Shown: positions 1-10,379 of the stretch, piece by piece | Numbering within the stretch: the stretch's first letter is position 1 | Layout of the letters: the number at the start of each line of letters is the position of its first letter | Source: Strigamia acuminata | Lineage: Eukaryota; Arthropoda; Chilopoda; Geophilomorpha; Linotaeniidae | NCBI GenBank assembly: GCA_949358305.1 | Contig: OX442323.1 | Location: forward strand, 3,472,001-3,536,000 | DNA length: 64,000 nucleotides | Direction of reading: 5' to 3' | Program-made: the position numbers and the translations under genes | Notes under the pieces: model-generated | What the model saw: only the letters and a program-made list of their open reading frames with translations | Told to the model about the DNA's origin: nothing | Databases searched by the model: none

Positions 1-534
1 CTTTGAATCCATTGGTTGCGAAAGTTGTTGAAATTCAATTATCCCTGACGATAATTTAACTCAACCATAAACGAATTAGTTGTGTCAAAAAATAAAACAA
101 AACGAACCGCAACTATTTATTTCCGATGCTGTCAGGAATTCGCGAATTTTTATTTTTATTTTTTTCTTATGGGAGTGAGGATTAATTTATTTTTGTTTTA
201 CAATTTTTATATTTAATGAATGCGAGGACTAATTTAATTTGGAGAAATTTAAATTTTAATAAGAGAAAAGCATTTTGCTGCTTTCTTTAATGTGTTCATT
301 CGAGCAAAAAAGAAGCGCAAATTAACATGTCTTAATTTATACTGTTGGGAAAGCTTTGTGTGTGTTGTTTGTATAGGAAGTTTAGGAATTTGGATGAATA
401 GTTATAAAAAATAAATCATTTTAATGGTAAACAAAATGTAAATTAGATACTGAAGTTTGTGTTTGACTTAGGAACAACAGTACTTGTCAACAAGAAATGA
501 CGTTGTTGAATGTATTTCTTGCGATGTTCATGAC

Positions 535-751
535 CCAAGGATAACATGGACACGTATCCGTGTGTTATTTCCTATTGATTCGTTGTACTGTGTGATGATT
601 GGATGACAGAAATCACGTGTTATGCATTGCTTGCCAAAGCATGTTTGTTACCTGTTGTCATCCCAGAATACAGTGCAGCTATATAGATTATGTGGCGCCT
701 TCGGTGGCAAAACGCACTGAACATGTGGATACGTGCCCATGTTATCCTTGG
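535..751. mobile_element. MITE, family A copy 1
   Basis: The ends are inverted repeats: CCAAGGATAACATGG at the left and its complement CCATGTTATCCTTGG at the right, continuing inward with ACACGTATCC against GGATACGTGC. A second copy in the same orientation is at 53186-53387, about 80 percent alike by eye through the body (shared GGCAAAACGCACTGAACA and TTACCTGTTGTCATCCCAG). Flanking 8-mers TTCATGAC and TTCAGGCT are only partly alike, so the target duplication is uncertain and the superfamily is not assigned. There is no coding capacity. Confidence 0.8.
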
Positions 752-1654
752 TTCAGGCTATGTTTATCGTGTCGCAACGGTTAACACGGGATTTTACATG
801 AGGTCTTCGTGTTAAATCTCGTAACATGGGGTAACACGAGTGTGCTACTGTATGCTCAATTGTGTTGGTTTTTAAAGGCTTTTATTTAACTTGACATGAA
901 TGTTTGGGGGTGAGTGTTTGTTTGTTTGTTTTAACTTTCGGTGTTGCTAGCGCCACCTGGCAGAACCGGTATACTATAGTGGAGGTCGAAATGTCGGCCC
1001 GATTGTTTCGGTATCAAAAAGGATTTGTTAAATTCTGAAACCAGGATAAACCTGTTTAAAATAAAAATTCTTATCTGCCCATATATTTTGTTTTTTAATA
1101 TTGTTAAGAAATAGTTCTGTTTTAAAACATCACGAAATAATCTGCGATAGTATCGCACTCTGGTGGCAATTTGAAGCACCAATATTAAAGCCTTTTTCTA
1201 AAAACTTGGTTTTTTTATATTTACTTGTTATAAGTTGAGGGGTAAAATTACTACATTTATAAATTTAGAAGTTGATAATCTCCATTTAAAACAACAAATG
1301 GTTATTAGTAGCTTCGTTCCGAAAAGCCGTGTTAGACGTTTAAGTGTTTCCTGTCTGTTTGGCAATGCCCAAACAAGAAAATCGTCTTGACCTTGTTAAA
1401 ATTCAATCTAACTTATAACTTATATTTACTTTTTATCATAAAACGATGAAAATAGAACGATGGCTAACATCGTGTTTGTTACCGTTTCAGCCATATTAGC
1501 ACCACAGACACGTACTTTTTCCGGACTTGACGTCATATTGATTAACACGACACAGTTAAAATGGTTAAAATGCTAGTTTTGGAACATAGCTAGTGTAGCT
1601 AAGCTTAGCTTCCAGTTTGACAATAACGTTATGCAGAAAAGCTACCCCTTCTAA

Positions 1655-2083
1655 AGGCTAGTTCACATGGATGCGTTAACGCATGCGTTATCGCACCAAA
1701 GCTGCTTCGTCACATGCGTTGCATGTGAACGGGTATGCAGCGCCAACGCGCGTTGACTGAAGCGCGTTGTGATTTCGTGCGTCGTAACGCACAACGCACG
1801 AGTTGAAAATTTTCAACTTCAACGCAATAATGAGCTTGCGTTGCCACAATATCCCGCTAGGTGATACGGCGCTCCTACTTATCACCATACATTGTCAACA
1901 AAAATGGCTACAGCTACAAACAACCCCATATTCTTTTTTGTTTTGCCAAAACAATGTGAACATGTGAACGGGCATGCGTTGTTTGTTGCTGCGTTGACAA
2001 TGCGCGATAGCACATGCTTGCGCGTTCTGCTTCATGCTTGCGCGTTGAAGCTGAAGCAGCAACGCATCCATGTGAACTAGGCT
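1655..2083. mobile_element. MITE, PIF/Harbinger-like, TAA target duplication
   Basis: Near-perfect terminal inverted repeats: AGGCTAGTTCACATGGATGC at the left against the complement of the right end, with one mismatch, continuing GTT. Both sides are flanked by TAA (1652-1654 and 2084-2086), the TWA duplication typical of PIF/Harbinger. The interior repeats CATGTGAACGGG twice (near 1724 and 1961) and is rich in GCGTTG words, giving the body a palindromic feel. It is 429 bp with no transposase. Confidence 0.88.
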
Positions 2084-2097
2084 TAACTTGCAGGTTA

Positions 2098-2425
2098 TAC
2101 CATGTTCACACCAACGGATCGAGTTTGGCTGGATCTGATCCGCCCGATCAGATCCAACTGAACAGAGTTCTAATATTCACTTGGATGGAGTTGTGTTCAC
2201 ACCAAAATGTGATGCGCAACAATGGAATGCTACAGACTGCTGACATTATTTGAATGAATTCCAATCCGAATCGAATCGTCGAATCGAGATGTGGGAATTC
2301 GATTGACGAACGGAGTTGTTGGGCACACGGATCTAGATCCGTGAACAGACTTCAGTGTTCGCACTAATCTTGGATCTAGATCCGCAGCTTCTTACGAGAT
2401 CCAAAAGCTTGGTGTGAACATGGTA
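2098..2425. mobile_element. MITE, PIF/Harbinger-like family B, copy 1, TTA target duplication
   Basis: Perfect terminal inverted repeat TACCATGTTCACACCAA at both ends, flanked by TTA on each side (2095-2097 and 2426-2428). The interior is filled with GATC-centred palindromes such as GGATCTAGATCC. It begins only 14 bp after the previous MITE ends. A related 341-bp copy lies in the opposite orientation at 25447-25787. It is 328 bp and non-coding. Confidence 0.93.
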
Positions 2426-3283
2426 TTACGAAAAACAAAAAACACGACACGCGTGGAAATCGTGATAAATTATTTAAAACGAATGTATTGCTGTGATTTG
2501 AAGTTCTTTTAATATTGTGCAAAAAAAGACTTTTTTTAATTTTTTTAATTGGATGTTTTTCCATTACTAAAAATGCGTTCAAACAATCCGATTAATATTT
2601 TCGCATTACCATGCTTTATCTTCCGTTTTAATGAATGAAAAAAATTATCTCTTGAATTGCGATCTTAAGTTTTGATGCACTTAATACAGATTAGAGAATG
2701 TAATGTTTAATTTATAACGCGACCATTTAAATTCTCCCGTTTTATGTCGCTCGCATCTGATCCTCGTCAACATAAGTATTAAATATTGCCAACCCAATGA
2801 TGATATTATGAAATTTGAATTCAGATCTTGAATTATCGCTCGTAAATATCAGAAATTTGCATTCAACAATTTTATTTTTTCATACATGGGGTTGCGGAAC
2901 AACGAAAAAAGATGATGAAGTATTGGAATGAAGGGGAATGCGAGCGTCGTAGGAAATGAAGAGATTTTTGGTTGTGTTCTTGGAAGCAGAAGCTGAACCA
3001 AGTGGTGGGTCAAAGAACTCGTAGTTAAGGAGTTCAATGGCACCATTTTTAGGGTGATATAATGCCACTGTGTCGTCTCTTTTGCGAGTCTTCGCTTCTT
3101 TTTTTCTTCTCTTTTCTTTCCACTCTTTTGTGCCGGGAAAACAGTTTTTATCTTTTGATGTTATACATTTTTTTTTTTTTTGCTTTATTTTTATCTAAGT
3201 TTGAGTATAAAAGACAACTGTTTCCTCTATCTTTTGTGCACCGTTATTGGAATAATAAATCGGGTCTTTTGTTCTGGTTTTAG

Positions 3284-3366
3284 GTTAACAGTCACCGCAG
3301 CATGTCCCATGAACCTCCAGTATTTCCCCATGGACCGTCAACTATGCACCATCGAAATTGAAAGCT
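3284..3366 (+). CDS. Rdl: Rdl exon: Cys-loop of the extracellular domain
   Basis: Codes 27 whole residues plus a split codon at each end. It holds the complete Cys-loop [15 protein letters not shown], with 13 residues between the two cysteines that form the family's signature disulfide, then TIEIES, the start of ligand-binding loop B. The acceptor is a pyrimidine-rich tract ending TTTTAG at 3283. The donor is GTAAGT at 3367. The first G completes the codon of an arginine begun in an upstream exon, and the last T begins a Phe codon completed by the next exon at 8575. The 83-bp size equals that of the matching vertebrate GABA-A beta exon. It sits alone between two introns full of repeats. The frame, splice sites and sequence all agree, so the call is firm. 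Confidence 0.95.
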
Positions 3367-3873
3367 GTAAGTACTTTTCGATACTTTTTTGTCGAGTGGT
3401 GACTTTTTTTTAAGGGAATAAATAAGTAGAGTTTTTTTTTGGTTTAATATATGCTGATGGGGGGGGGGGGTGGGTAATTTTTTTTTTTTTTTTTTTTTTT
3501 TTTTTGGTTTGAATAAATTGGTTTTTGTCAGTTTCAGTCGACGGAGAAATGTGAAGGGAATGCCGTGAAACATTGAAATTTAATCATTTTTTTCTTTCTT
3601 TTCTTTTCAATTTGTTTGTAAAGAAATGCGTTGCAACTTGTAATCAGTTTTCGTAAAAGTTGAGCAAAGCTTTAAAGATGTGAGGGAAAGGGCTTGAATT
3701 AATTCACAATGTAAGTTGGGATCCCGAGTGGCATGCACCGCAGCGAAAGTGCGAATCCGCTTAAGTGTGTTGACGTGATTGTAAACAAAACAGATTTATT
3801 AAAATCGAGGGTGGCAAAATCGTTGTTGTTGACAAAATGTTTCACAACTACCAAGTTTTGATGGACATATACA

Positions 3874-4196
3874 CACGGTTCAAAAATACATTGAAATTAC
3901 ATCGAAATTTTACGAGAATGCTTTTCGTAATACATAAAACGGATGTTTTTATAAGTAAGAAATACCTGCCGCAAACTATTACACATTACGACATCAGCCA
4001 ATGACTTGCATGAATTGTTGATAATTCAGATTATGATAAGTCAAATAATTCATTTGACTTTGAATGCACCCAGTGAAATAATATCGAAATTTTACGATAA
4101 TGCTTTTTGTAATACATTTGGTTTGCAAATGATAATACATTTTGTAAAATGTGTTATGAAATGCATTCCCATTGCTTTTATTTGTCAAATATATTT
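3874..4196. repeat. Dispersed AT-rich repeat, family C copy 1
   Basis: Begins CACGGTTCAAAAATACATTG. The segment around 4102-4180 (TAATACATTTGGTTTGCAAA and what follows) recurs in reverse orientation at 45736-45866. The word GAAATTTTACGA(G/T)AATGC occurs twice inside it, near 3905 and 4088, so part is duplicated. The end word GGTTCAAAAATA also bounds the copy at 19669-19939. Probably a degraded inverted-repeat element; its right border is unclear. Confidence 0.55.
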
Positions 4197-4640
4197 TTGG
4201 ACTTTTTATTTTGATTAAAAAAATTGAATTGCACAAAACACCGAAATTGCAATTAAACTTCGCTCCAATTTTTAGAATTTTAGAATTTTGCATTTTTGCA
4301 ATTTTGCAAAAAAAATCTTGCAATTTTTGGCTAGGGACCTATGTGTATGTTGAGTTAGGTTCAGAGTTAAAGAGTTTTCCACTATTTCCACGTATAACGG
4401 ATGTTTTTATAAGTGAGAAATGTTGGGAATTATCTTAAGGTAGAAAATCAACAATTGATGGCGTTAGTAATATTAGAGTTTGTTTGTTTGTCACGTGGTG
4501 ACGCGCAGCTATATTTGGCGTGGTCACTCTTTAGTTTCGTTTTTTGTTGTACACATATCCATGTAACCAGCGATGTAATAGCTCAATTCAGAAGTTCAAT
4601 ATAACAAGAAATACCTGTCGCAAACTATTACACATTACGA
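3937..4640 (+). repeat. Broken direct repeat pair
   Basis: The stretch AACGGATGTTTTTATAAGT plus AAGAAATACCTGCCGCAAAC (about 3938-3998) reappears in two pieces, the first at about 4396-4422 and the second at about 4606-4640, separated by roughly 180 bp. This suggests a duplication of which the second copy was later interrupted, or two independent fragments of one repeat. No element borders were identified. Confidence 0.5.
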
Positions 4641-5734
4641 CAGTGACGCATTAGTGTAATGTCGTGTCTTCGTGCTTTACGGCTGAAAAACAAACGATAT
4701 TTCATCTTTATGAGATTAAATAGACATTTTTTTTTGTCTTAAGTTTAAATTAATGCTGAAAGAGATTGAATTTCTGAGAAATATCATTAAAATTTAGGTG
4801 AGTGGCCACTCATCCCAACTGGTCGTTAAAACATGGCCGTTGTTAATTAACCAACCGGTGCCCTATTGCAACATTACATGTAAAAGGCTGTTTCAATTAG
4901 GCATATTCGAGCATGTCGAGTATTTTATTCTGTACACATTTGTTCTCATTTTGGTGGAAAGGGAAACAAATGCGTTTTATTACGAGCCGGAGTAGTTCGT
5001 GTAGCTCGTGTCCGAGATATTTTGCTGTTGCTATCTTCTTCTGGTGTACAAGAAGTTGCAATAAATTTCAATGCAGTGTTTTACAGCTGTGCAGCTAAGC
5101 TTCAACTGCAAATGGTGTTTTTGTGGTGGCACTGAGAGTGGGAGGGAAGAAAGAAGGAAGTGAAATTGTATCATTGATTGAGACATTGAATTTAAAGAAA
5201 ACAATGAGGTTTTTTTTTTTTTTTTTTTTTTTTGGGACGATCAATTTTCTACAGTCGTGCATCCTCCTTAACTATCTTTTGAGTTATTTTCAATAAATGG
5301 TTTGGAGCCTTTGGACCTAGGCCTAAGGGTTCACCTTTATTGAATTAAATTACATTTGGAATTCCGTTTATTTCTGTTGTGTAATTAAATATTCTTGGGT
5401 TTTTTTTTTCTTCTCGTGTGGCTCGTTTTTAAATTTTCATGCGCAAGTTTGTACAACTGAGTGCAAGGTTTTATTGGAGAGCCTACATTAGAGTGAAGCT
5501 TTCTGTAAATGGACTGGTGCGTGAGTGTGATAACTCTTATCTAATTCAAGCATTTTGGACTGAGCTTAGAGAGTAGAATGCAGGTAGGCAAGATGCGGAC
5601 TCAGATTTGATTGCTCGGCTTCCAAAATGCATTTCTTACTAGGAAATATACACTTTGCTGGGTTATTATTTATACTATTTGAGTTGTGTTAGCTGAAAAT
5701 TTCATGCACTGGTGAAACTAACTTGTTCGGTAAA

Positions 5735-6682
5735 CACTCTAATAGAACGCGGGTGTTTCTAGTGAGAGAAGCTAGATTTAACCACAATTTGTCGTGTTTT
5801 TGATTAATTTAGACGTTTATTTTAGTCGTTTTGTTCAATTTAGACGTTTATTTTAGTCGTTTTGTTCAATTTAGACGCTTATTTTAGTCGGTTTGTTCAA
5901 TTTAGACGTTTATTTCAGTCGTTTTGTTCAATTTAGACGCTTATTTTAGTCGTTTTGTCTAATTTGGACGTTTATTTTAGTCATTTTGTTCAATTTAGAC
6001 GTTTATTTTAGTCGTTTTGTTCAATTTAGACATTTATTTTAATCGGTTTGTTTAATTTAGACATTTATTTTAGTCGGTTTGTTCAATTTAGACTCGCATT
6101 GTACCGCATTCGCTTATGTTGATATTTGGAACCGTTTTAGAACTCATTTCAATGGGTTATAGTGTCAAATAGTGTTTATTTATCGGTTCTTCGGTTATTG
6201 TTTCACTTTCGGGTTAATTTGTGATTAATTTGTTGATTTGTGATTGATTTCATGTTTCGTTTGTGAAGAGAATACATGATGCCAGTTTGAGTGTATTTTA
6301 TACATTAGGCATCATGCATCCTCTATTTCTGAGTGTTTTATCATTATTATTATTGTTTTCAATATCGGCCACCAGAGTGTACTGGTTGTATTGCAAATGG
6401 CCGCGCACACGGATAATGTGCTATCATGTATTTCCCTAGGATTTAGGATCAGTTTGTGAGTTTATTTCATAATAAATTGTATTTTTGTTAATTATTATTG
6501 TTACTTTGAGTGCCACACGTCTCTATAAGTGTGGCACATGCGTTATTCGGCCTAATTCAGACCTGAATACTCGGCGTGCGCATTTGACTTCTCGCGCTTT
6601 TAGCACGAATTTTGCGTCTCCACTGCGCCACACAGCTACAGCTTACCATATTGAATGGGCTTCCCCCACATGCTATTAGAAT
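5735..6682. mobile_element. MITE with internal minisatellite, family D copy 1
   Basis: The left terminal repeat CACTCTAATAGAACGCGGG matches the inverse of the degraded right end near 6663-6682. The interior is a 31-bp tandem array (5806-6093). Compared with the other copies, this one has about 540 extra bases between roughly 6116 and 6650, after the GACTCGCATTGTA block and before TTGAATGGGC, most simply a later insertion. Non-coding. The superfamily is unassigned because no target duplication could be read. Confidence 0.75.
5806..6093 (+). repeat. 31-bp minisatellite, about 9 units
   Basis: The unit reads AATTTAGACGTTTATTTTAG followed by TCGTTTTGTTC. Units differ by single substitutions (ACG or ACA; TCGTTT, TCGGTT or TCATTT). 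The same unit builds the arrays inside the other two family D copies. Confidence 0.92.
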
Positions 6683-6689
6683 ATTTACG

Positions 6690-8574
6690 GTACATTAGTA
6701 AATATTAATCGTTAAAAAAAATCCAAAACCATGGCGTCAAATGTAACAAACAACTTTAATTGCCTTTGATTTTTCTTTTCTTTTCACTTTTCAATTGTTA
6801 TTGAAACTATACCGTATTGTTAAATTTTTATTTCTGCCCAAAGAGCGACTGTGGCGTGTAATTACGCTTGAACTGCCACACTCTTTATTAGTCGAAATTT
6901 GATTCCAGAGCACGTTATCCACGTGTAAACCTTTTGATTTTGTCGAAATATGGTCTTTGACATTAACAAGGTGGCGTTTTATTCCCCGGTATTGAGCGGA
7001 GGATAAGTGGTGACATTAAATTTGAACTTGGAGCGAAAACAATTGGATTTATTACTCGAGACGTTCCATTGCATAGAACTTGAACTGGCGAAATGAAGTT
7101 ACAGAAGGAAGAGAAGAAAAAAAAATTCTATCTAATTATAGCCATTTTTTAACTTTACACTGCAATATTCATTCGATTTGATGCGAAAAGGAAATTGCAA
7201 TTGCATTTCTCATTCTTTTAACTCGGATAATAACAGTTGCACTCAATGATAGAGAATTGTCATCTTTTTTATTGAAGTTAAACAGATATTGGATATCTGC
7301 CCAGATATTTGAGAAAAAAATCAAATTTGCAGAGAAATCAGAGATTTGCGACACCAATTTGCTGAAAAGATTTTTCTATTTTTATTTTTCGCATAAAAAT
7401 CGTGAAACACAACCGGAAAGACTGCACAAGATTGATTATGTCGGTAATTTAATCACCGTGCTTACTGGTGTTTGGAAAATTGTGAAAGTCATCTCTAAAA
7501 CCTCGATGATTTACAACAAAGTGAATTTTACTGTCTTTGTTTTTTCGCGTGCAAAACACGTGAAATGAAGACGAAAATTTATTTTTTATTTTTATTTTTT
7601 TGAAGATTTTTAATGAGAAGAAGGTTTTGGAGATAATGCAGCAAAGCAGCCATTGGGATGTGTTCAACTAACATTAATTAAAATAGTTTTTAATTATGTC
7701 TTGGCTTTTAATATTCATGTTGTTTTCGCTGCTTGCTGCACAAAAGTGACTGAATGACTTTGTTTACACATTTCACACCAATTATTGTTAGGAAATAACA
7801 GGATTCTTGCACTTTGTCTCGCTAATGGGCTTTTATTTTTATTTTTGTCTTTAAAATTTTTGTAAATCGCCCTAATGATGAATAATACATTGCAACGGAC
7901 GAGAAAAATGACACTTTATTAACTGCCTTGTGTCAAACGTCCGCTATTAATCGCTAATTACGACCACCTGACAAATAGCGAGCTTTTGGTTTGTTATTTA
8001 ATTACCGAATTGTTTTTGACATTGCGCACGTGCTCTGAATTTGGTTGTATTTTTATTCGGCGATGAATATAGGAATGCGAGAGCTGTCTTGTTATTAGAG
8101 AAATTCCAAACATTTTCCTACAAAGTTGTAGTAAAGATGCAAATAACTGAGGAGTATATTTTTTTTTTCTTTTTGTTTTTTCTTTGAAAATCCATTTCCT
8201 GCAATTTGACTTGGCGGAAAATGTGTTGGGTTTATGGCTGCATACAAGTAGCAATAAGAGTCGGTCCGAGTGCATTCACGAACTGCAATTATTTGAGGCA
8301 TGAAAGGTTGTGGGGGGAGAAAATAGAAAATGGAACTGAACGGGACTGCTGTTATACACAGGAAGAAAAAAAATTGGTTGTATTTCCATCAAGTATTTAT
8401 GGACGTAAAAAATTTAATATTTAATGAAAAAATCAATGAAATGACTTTTTAGCTTGTTGTTTGCTGTGTTGCAAATGGAAGTTGGGTTGGGAAATTGCTT
8501 TGAAATATTTATACTTTTGTTATATGAATTCAGTTTTTAATTTTTTTAATTTTTTAATTTTATTCTCTTTGCAG
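6690..8574 (+). other. Intron stretch with nothing recognised
   Basis: AT-rich, with poly-T tracts and short chance ORFs only. The last 50 bases form a T-rich tract leading into the TTTGCAG acceptor of the exon at 8575. Confidence 0.7.
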
Positions 8575-8712
8575 TTGGTTACACTATGAGTGATATTAGA
8601 TACAACTGGCACAAAGGCGTTGCATCCGTCGGTATTTCACCCGACGTGCAATTGCCCCAATTCAGAGTTATAGGTCACAGGCAAAAAGCAAAAGAAATTT
8701 TGCTCAGCACAG
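8575..8712 (+). CDS. Rdl: Rdl exon: loop B to loop C linker of the GABA-binding domain
   Basis: Codes 45 whole residues beginning [11 protein letters not shown] and ending KEILLST, with TT completing the Phe codon from the previous exon and a final G passed to the next. Together with the previous exon it makes ESFGYT, loop B. In Drosophila RDL the E, S and F of this motif are known contributors to GABA binding. [11 protein letters not shown] is the conserved beta-strand leading to loop C. The acceptor is TTTGCAG at 8574 and the donor GTAATA at 8713, a slightly weak donor. In insects this exon is one of two that exist as mutually exclusive alternatives; reading both flanking introns I found only this version. 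[17 protein letters not shown] differs from both insect forms, so it cannot simply be assigned to one. Confidence 0.95.
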
Positions 8713-8922
8713 GTAATAAATTAATTTTTTCTCTGTTATTTATTTCCTATCTTAATGCGTGTAGTTTTTGCGCCAAACACTGCAGAGAAGCCACTTTATC
8801 ATTAAGGCGGAGCTTTTCTGCAAGCTCGTAACTGCACTATTGGATGTTTAATATTCTATTTAATGGATTACATTTTTTTCAATTAACATTTTTATATTTT
8901 TTTTTTATTCAAAATTTAAGTA

Positions 8923-9107
8923 CAGTCGAATCTCGTTATAACGAACTGCGATATAAAGAATTTTTCGTTATAACAAACACTTAAAAATGGCTTGGTTGGT
9001 TGATTGGTCATAGAACCCCACGTTAAAAAATTTTGATATAACAAACTTTCGTTATAACGAACCGATTTTTCGGGTCCCTTGCGATTCGTTACAACGAGGC
9101 TCAACTG
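8923..9107. mobile_element. Tigger/pogo-like MITE
   Basis: The ends are CAGTCGAATCTCGTTATAAC and the inverse complement of TTACAACGAGGCTCAACTG, about 18 of 22 positions matching. CTCGTTATAACGA recurs inside. The CAGT(C/T)GA..CTCGTTATAACGA end is the familiar style of pogo/Tigger-derived elements. The left flank is TA as expected for Tc1/mariner; the right flank is AA, so one side of the duplication appears mutated. It is 185 bp and non-coding. Confidence 0.8.
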
Positions 9108-9629
9108 AATGACTTTTCTTTAAACTATTGATCGTCCAATTTTCTTTTTTGTTTATTTTAACGTCAGAAATGTTAACGTCGTCTCGTTTTCGTCGAACCA
9201 GACGCGTTAAATTGATTTTGACGGTCAATTTTCACGTAAATGAAATATTTTAGTTTAGTTTAGCCATGTCGGTAAATGGCCATAACGATCTCCTTTCATT
9301 ATCGCCGGCGATAACGAGATGTGGGGGTTGCGAGATCATGGTCACAACTAACTTAAAGTGGCCGTTTGCAGCAGAGTGCACGCACGCGGCTCTTAACTCA
9401 AAATGTTTCAAAGGGCTTCCTTCGAGGGGTCAAAAAAGCGGTCGCTTAAAGAGAAAAACCATTGGCACAGTTTAAAATTATCTCTGCAATTTTTATAAGC
9501 AATCAAACTTTCAGAAGGGAATAATAAAACCAGACGTTCCTTGTATTTACTTTTATGCACAAGAACCCACTGCATCATTAATTCAACTTTTTTTTTAATT
9601 TTTCAATCCATGGTATTGGTTTGCCATAG

Positions 9630-10370
9630 GTGCTCTAATGGAATGCGGGTGTATTATTCACAGAACCTAGATTTACCCCGCAATATTTTTTTTGTGGTCG
9701 TGATCAATTTAGACATTAATTTTAGTCATTTAGACATTTATTTTAGTCGTTTTGTTCAATTTAGACATTTTTTTAAGTTGTCTTGTTCAATTTAGACATT
9801 TTTTTAAGTTGTCTTGTTCAATTTAGACATTTTTTTTAAGTTGTCTTGTTCAATTTAGACATTTATTTTAGTCGTTTTGTTTAATTTAGACGTTTATTTT
9901 AGTCGTTTTGTTTAATTTAGACGTTTATTTTAGTAGTTTTGTTTAATTTAGACGTTTATTTTAGTCGTTTTGTTCAATTTAGATGGTTCGTTCAATTTAG
10001 ACATTCGATTTAGTCGTTTCGTTCAATTTAGACATTTGTTTTAGCCATTTTGTTCAATTTAGACATTATTTTAGTCGTTTTGTTCAATTTAGACATTTAT
10101 TTTAGCCATTTTGTTCAATTTAGTTGTTTCGTTCAATTTAGACATTTGATTTAGCCATTTTGTTCAATTTAGACATTATTTTAGTCGTTTTGGTTAAATT
10201 AGACATTTATTTTAGTCGTTTTCGTTAATTTAGACATTTATTTTAGTCGTTTTGTTTAATTTAGACATTTATTTTATTTTTATTTAATTTAGACATTTGT
10301 TTTGGTCAATTTAGACTCTCGTTGTAAAGGATGTCGCTTTGAATCGATATCCCGCATTCTATTAGAGCAT
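9630..10370. mobile_element. MITE with internal minisatellite, family D copy 2
   Basis: The left end is GTGCTCTAATGGAATGCGGG and the right end CCCGCATTCTATTAGAGCAT, inverse complements with about two mismatches. After the left end comes the shared AGATTTA(A/C)C leader, then the 31-bp-type array (about 9705-10317), then the shared TTTAGACTC(T/G) tail leading into the right end. It is the most complete copy, 741 bp. Confidence 0.85.
9705..10317 (+). repeat. About 31-bp minisatellite, roughly 20 units, diverged
   Basis: The same AATTTAGACATTTATTTTAG unit as at 5806-6093 but longer and more irregular. It includes a subtype with TTTTTTAAGTTGTCTTG (near 9765-9850) and several shortened units. It lies wholly inside family D copy 2. 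Confidence 0.9.
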
Positions 10371-10379
10371 GTACGGTAA

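Larger units (their letters stand above)
1..3283 (+). other. Intron sequence upstream of the Cys-loop exon
   Basis: No coding exon of the channel was recognised here; the exon that should precede the Cys-loop (extracellular beta strands ending in an Ile-Arg) is not in view, so it lies outside the window. The stretch holds three MITEs listed separately (535-751, 1655-2083, 2098-2425). The remainder is AT-rich with poly-T tracts and no ORF with a recognisable domain. Confidence 0.8.
3367..8574 (+). other. Rdl intron (5208 bp)
   Basis: Begins GTAAGT and ends TTTGCAG. It holds a poly-G run next to a long poly-T run (about 3460-3505), a dispersed repeat (3874-4196), a partial direct repeat around 3940-3998 and 4396-4640, a poly-T run near 5211-5233, and the minisatellite-bearing element at 5735-6682. 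Positions 6690-8574 show nothing recognisable. No second version of the 138-bp exon was found on reading through. Confidence 0.85.

Noticed and set aside
3292-3573. Minus-strand ORF overlapping the Cys-loop exon
   Set aside because: Contains a poly-Lys stretch from the poly-T run and is a shadow of the real exon.
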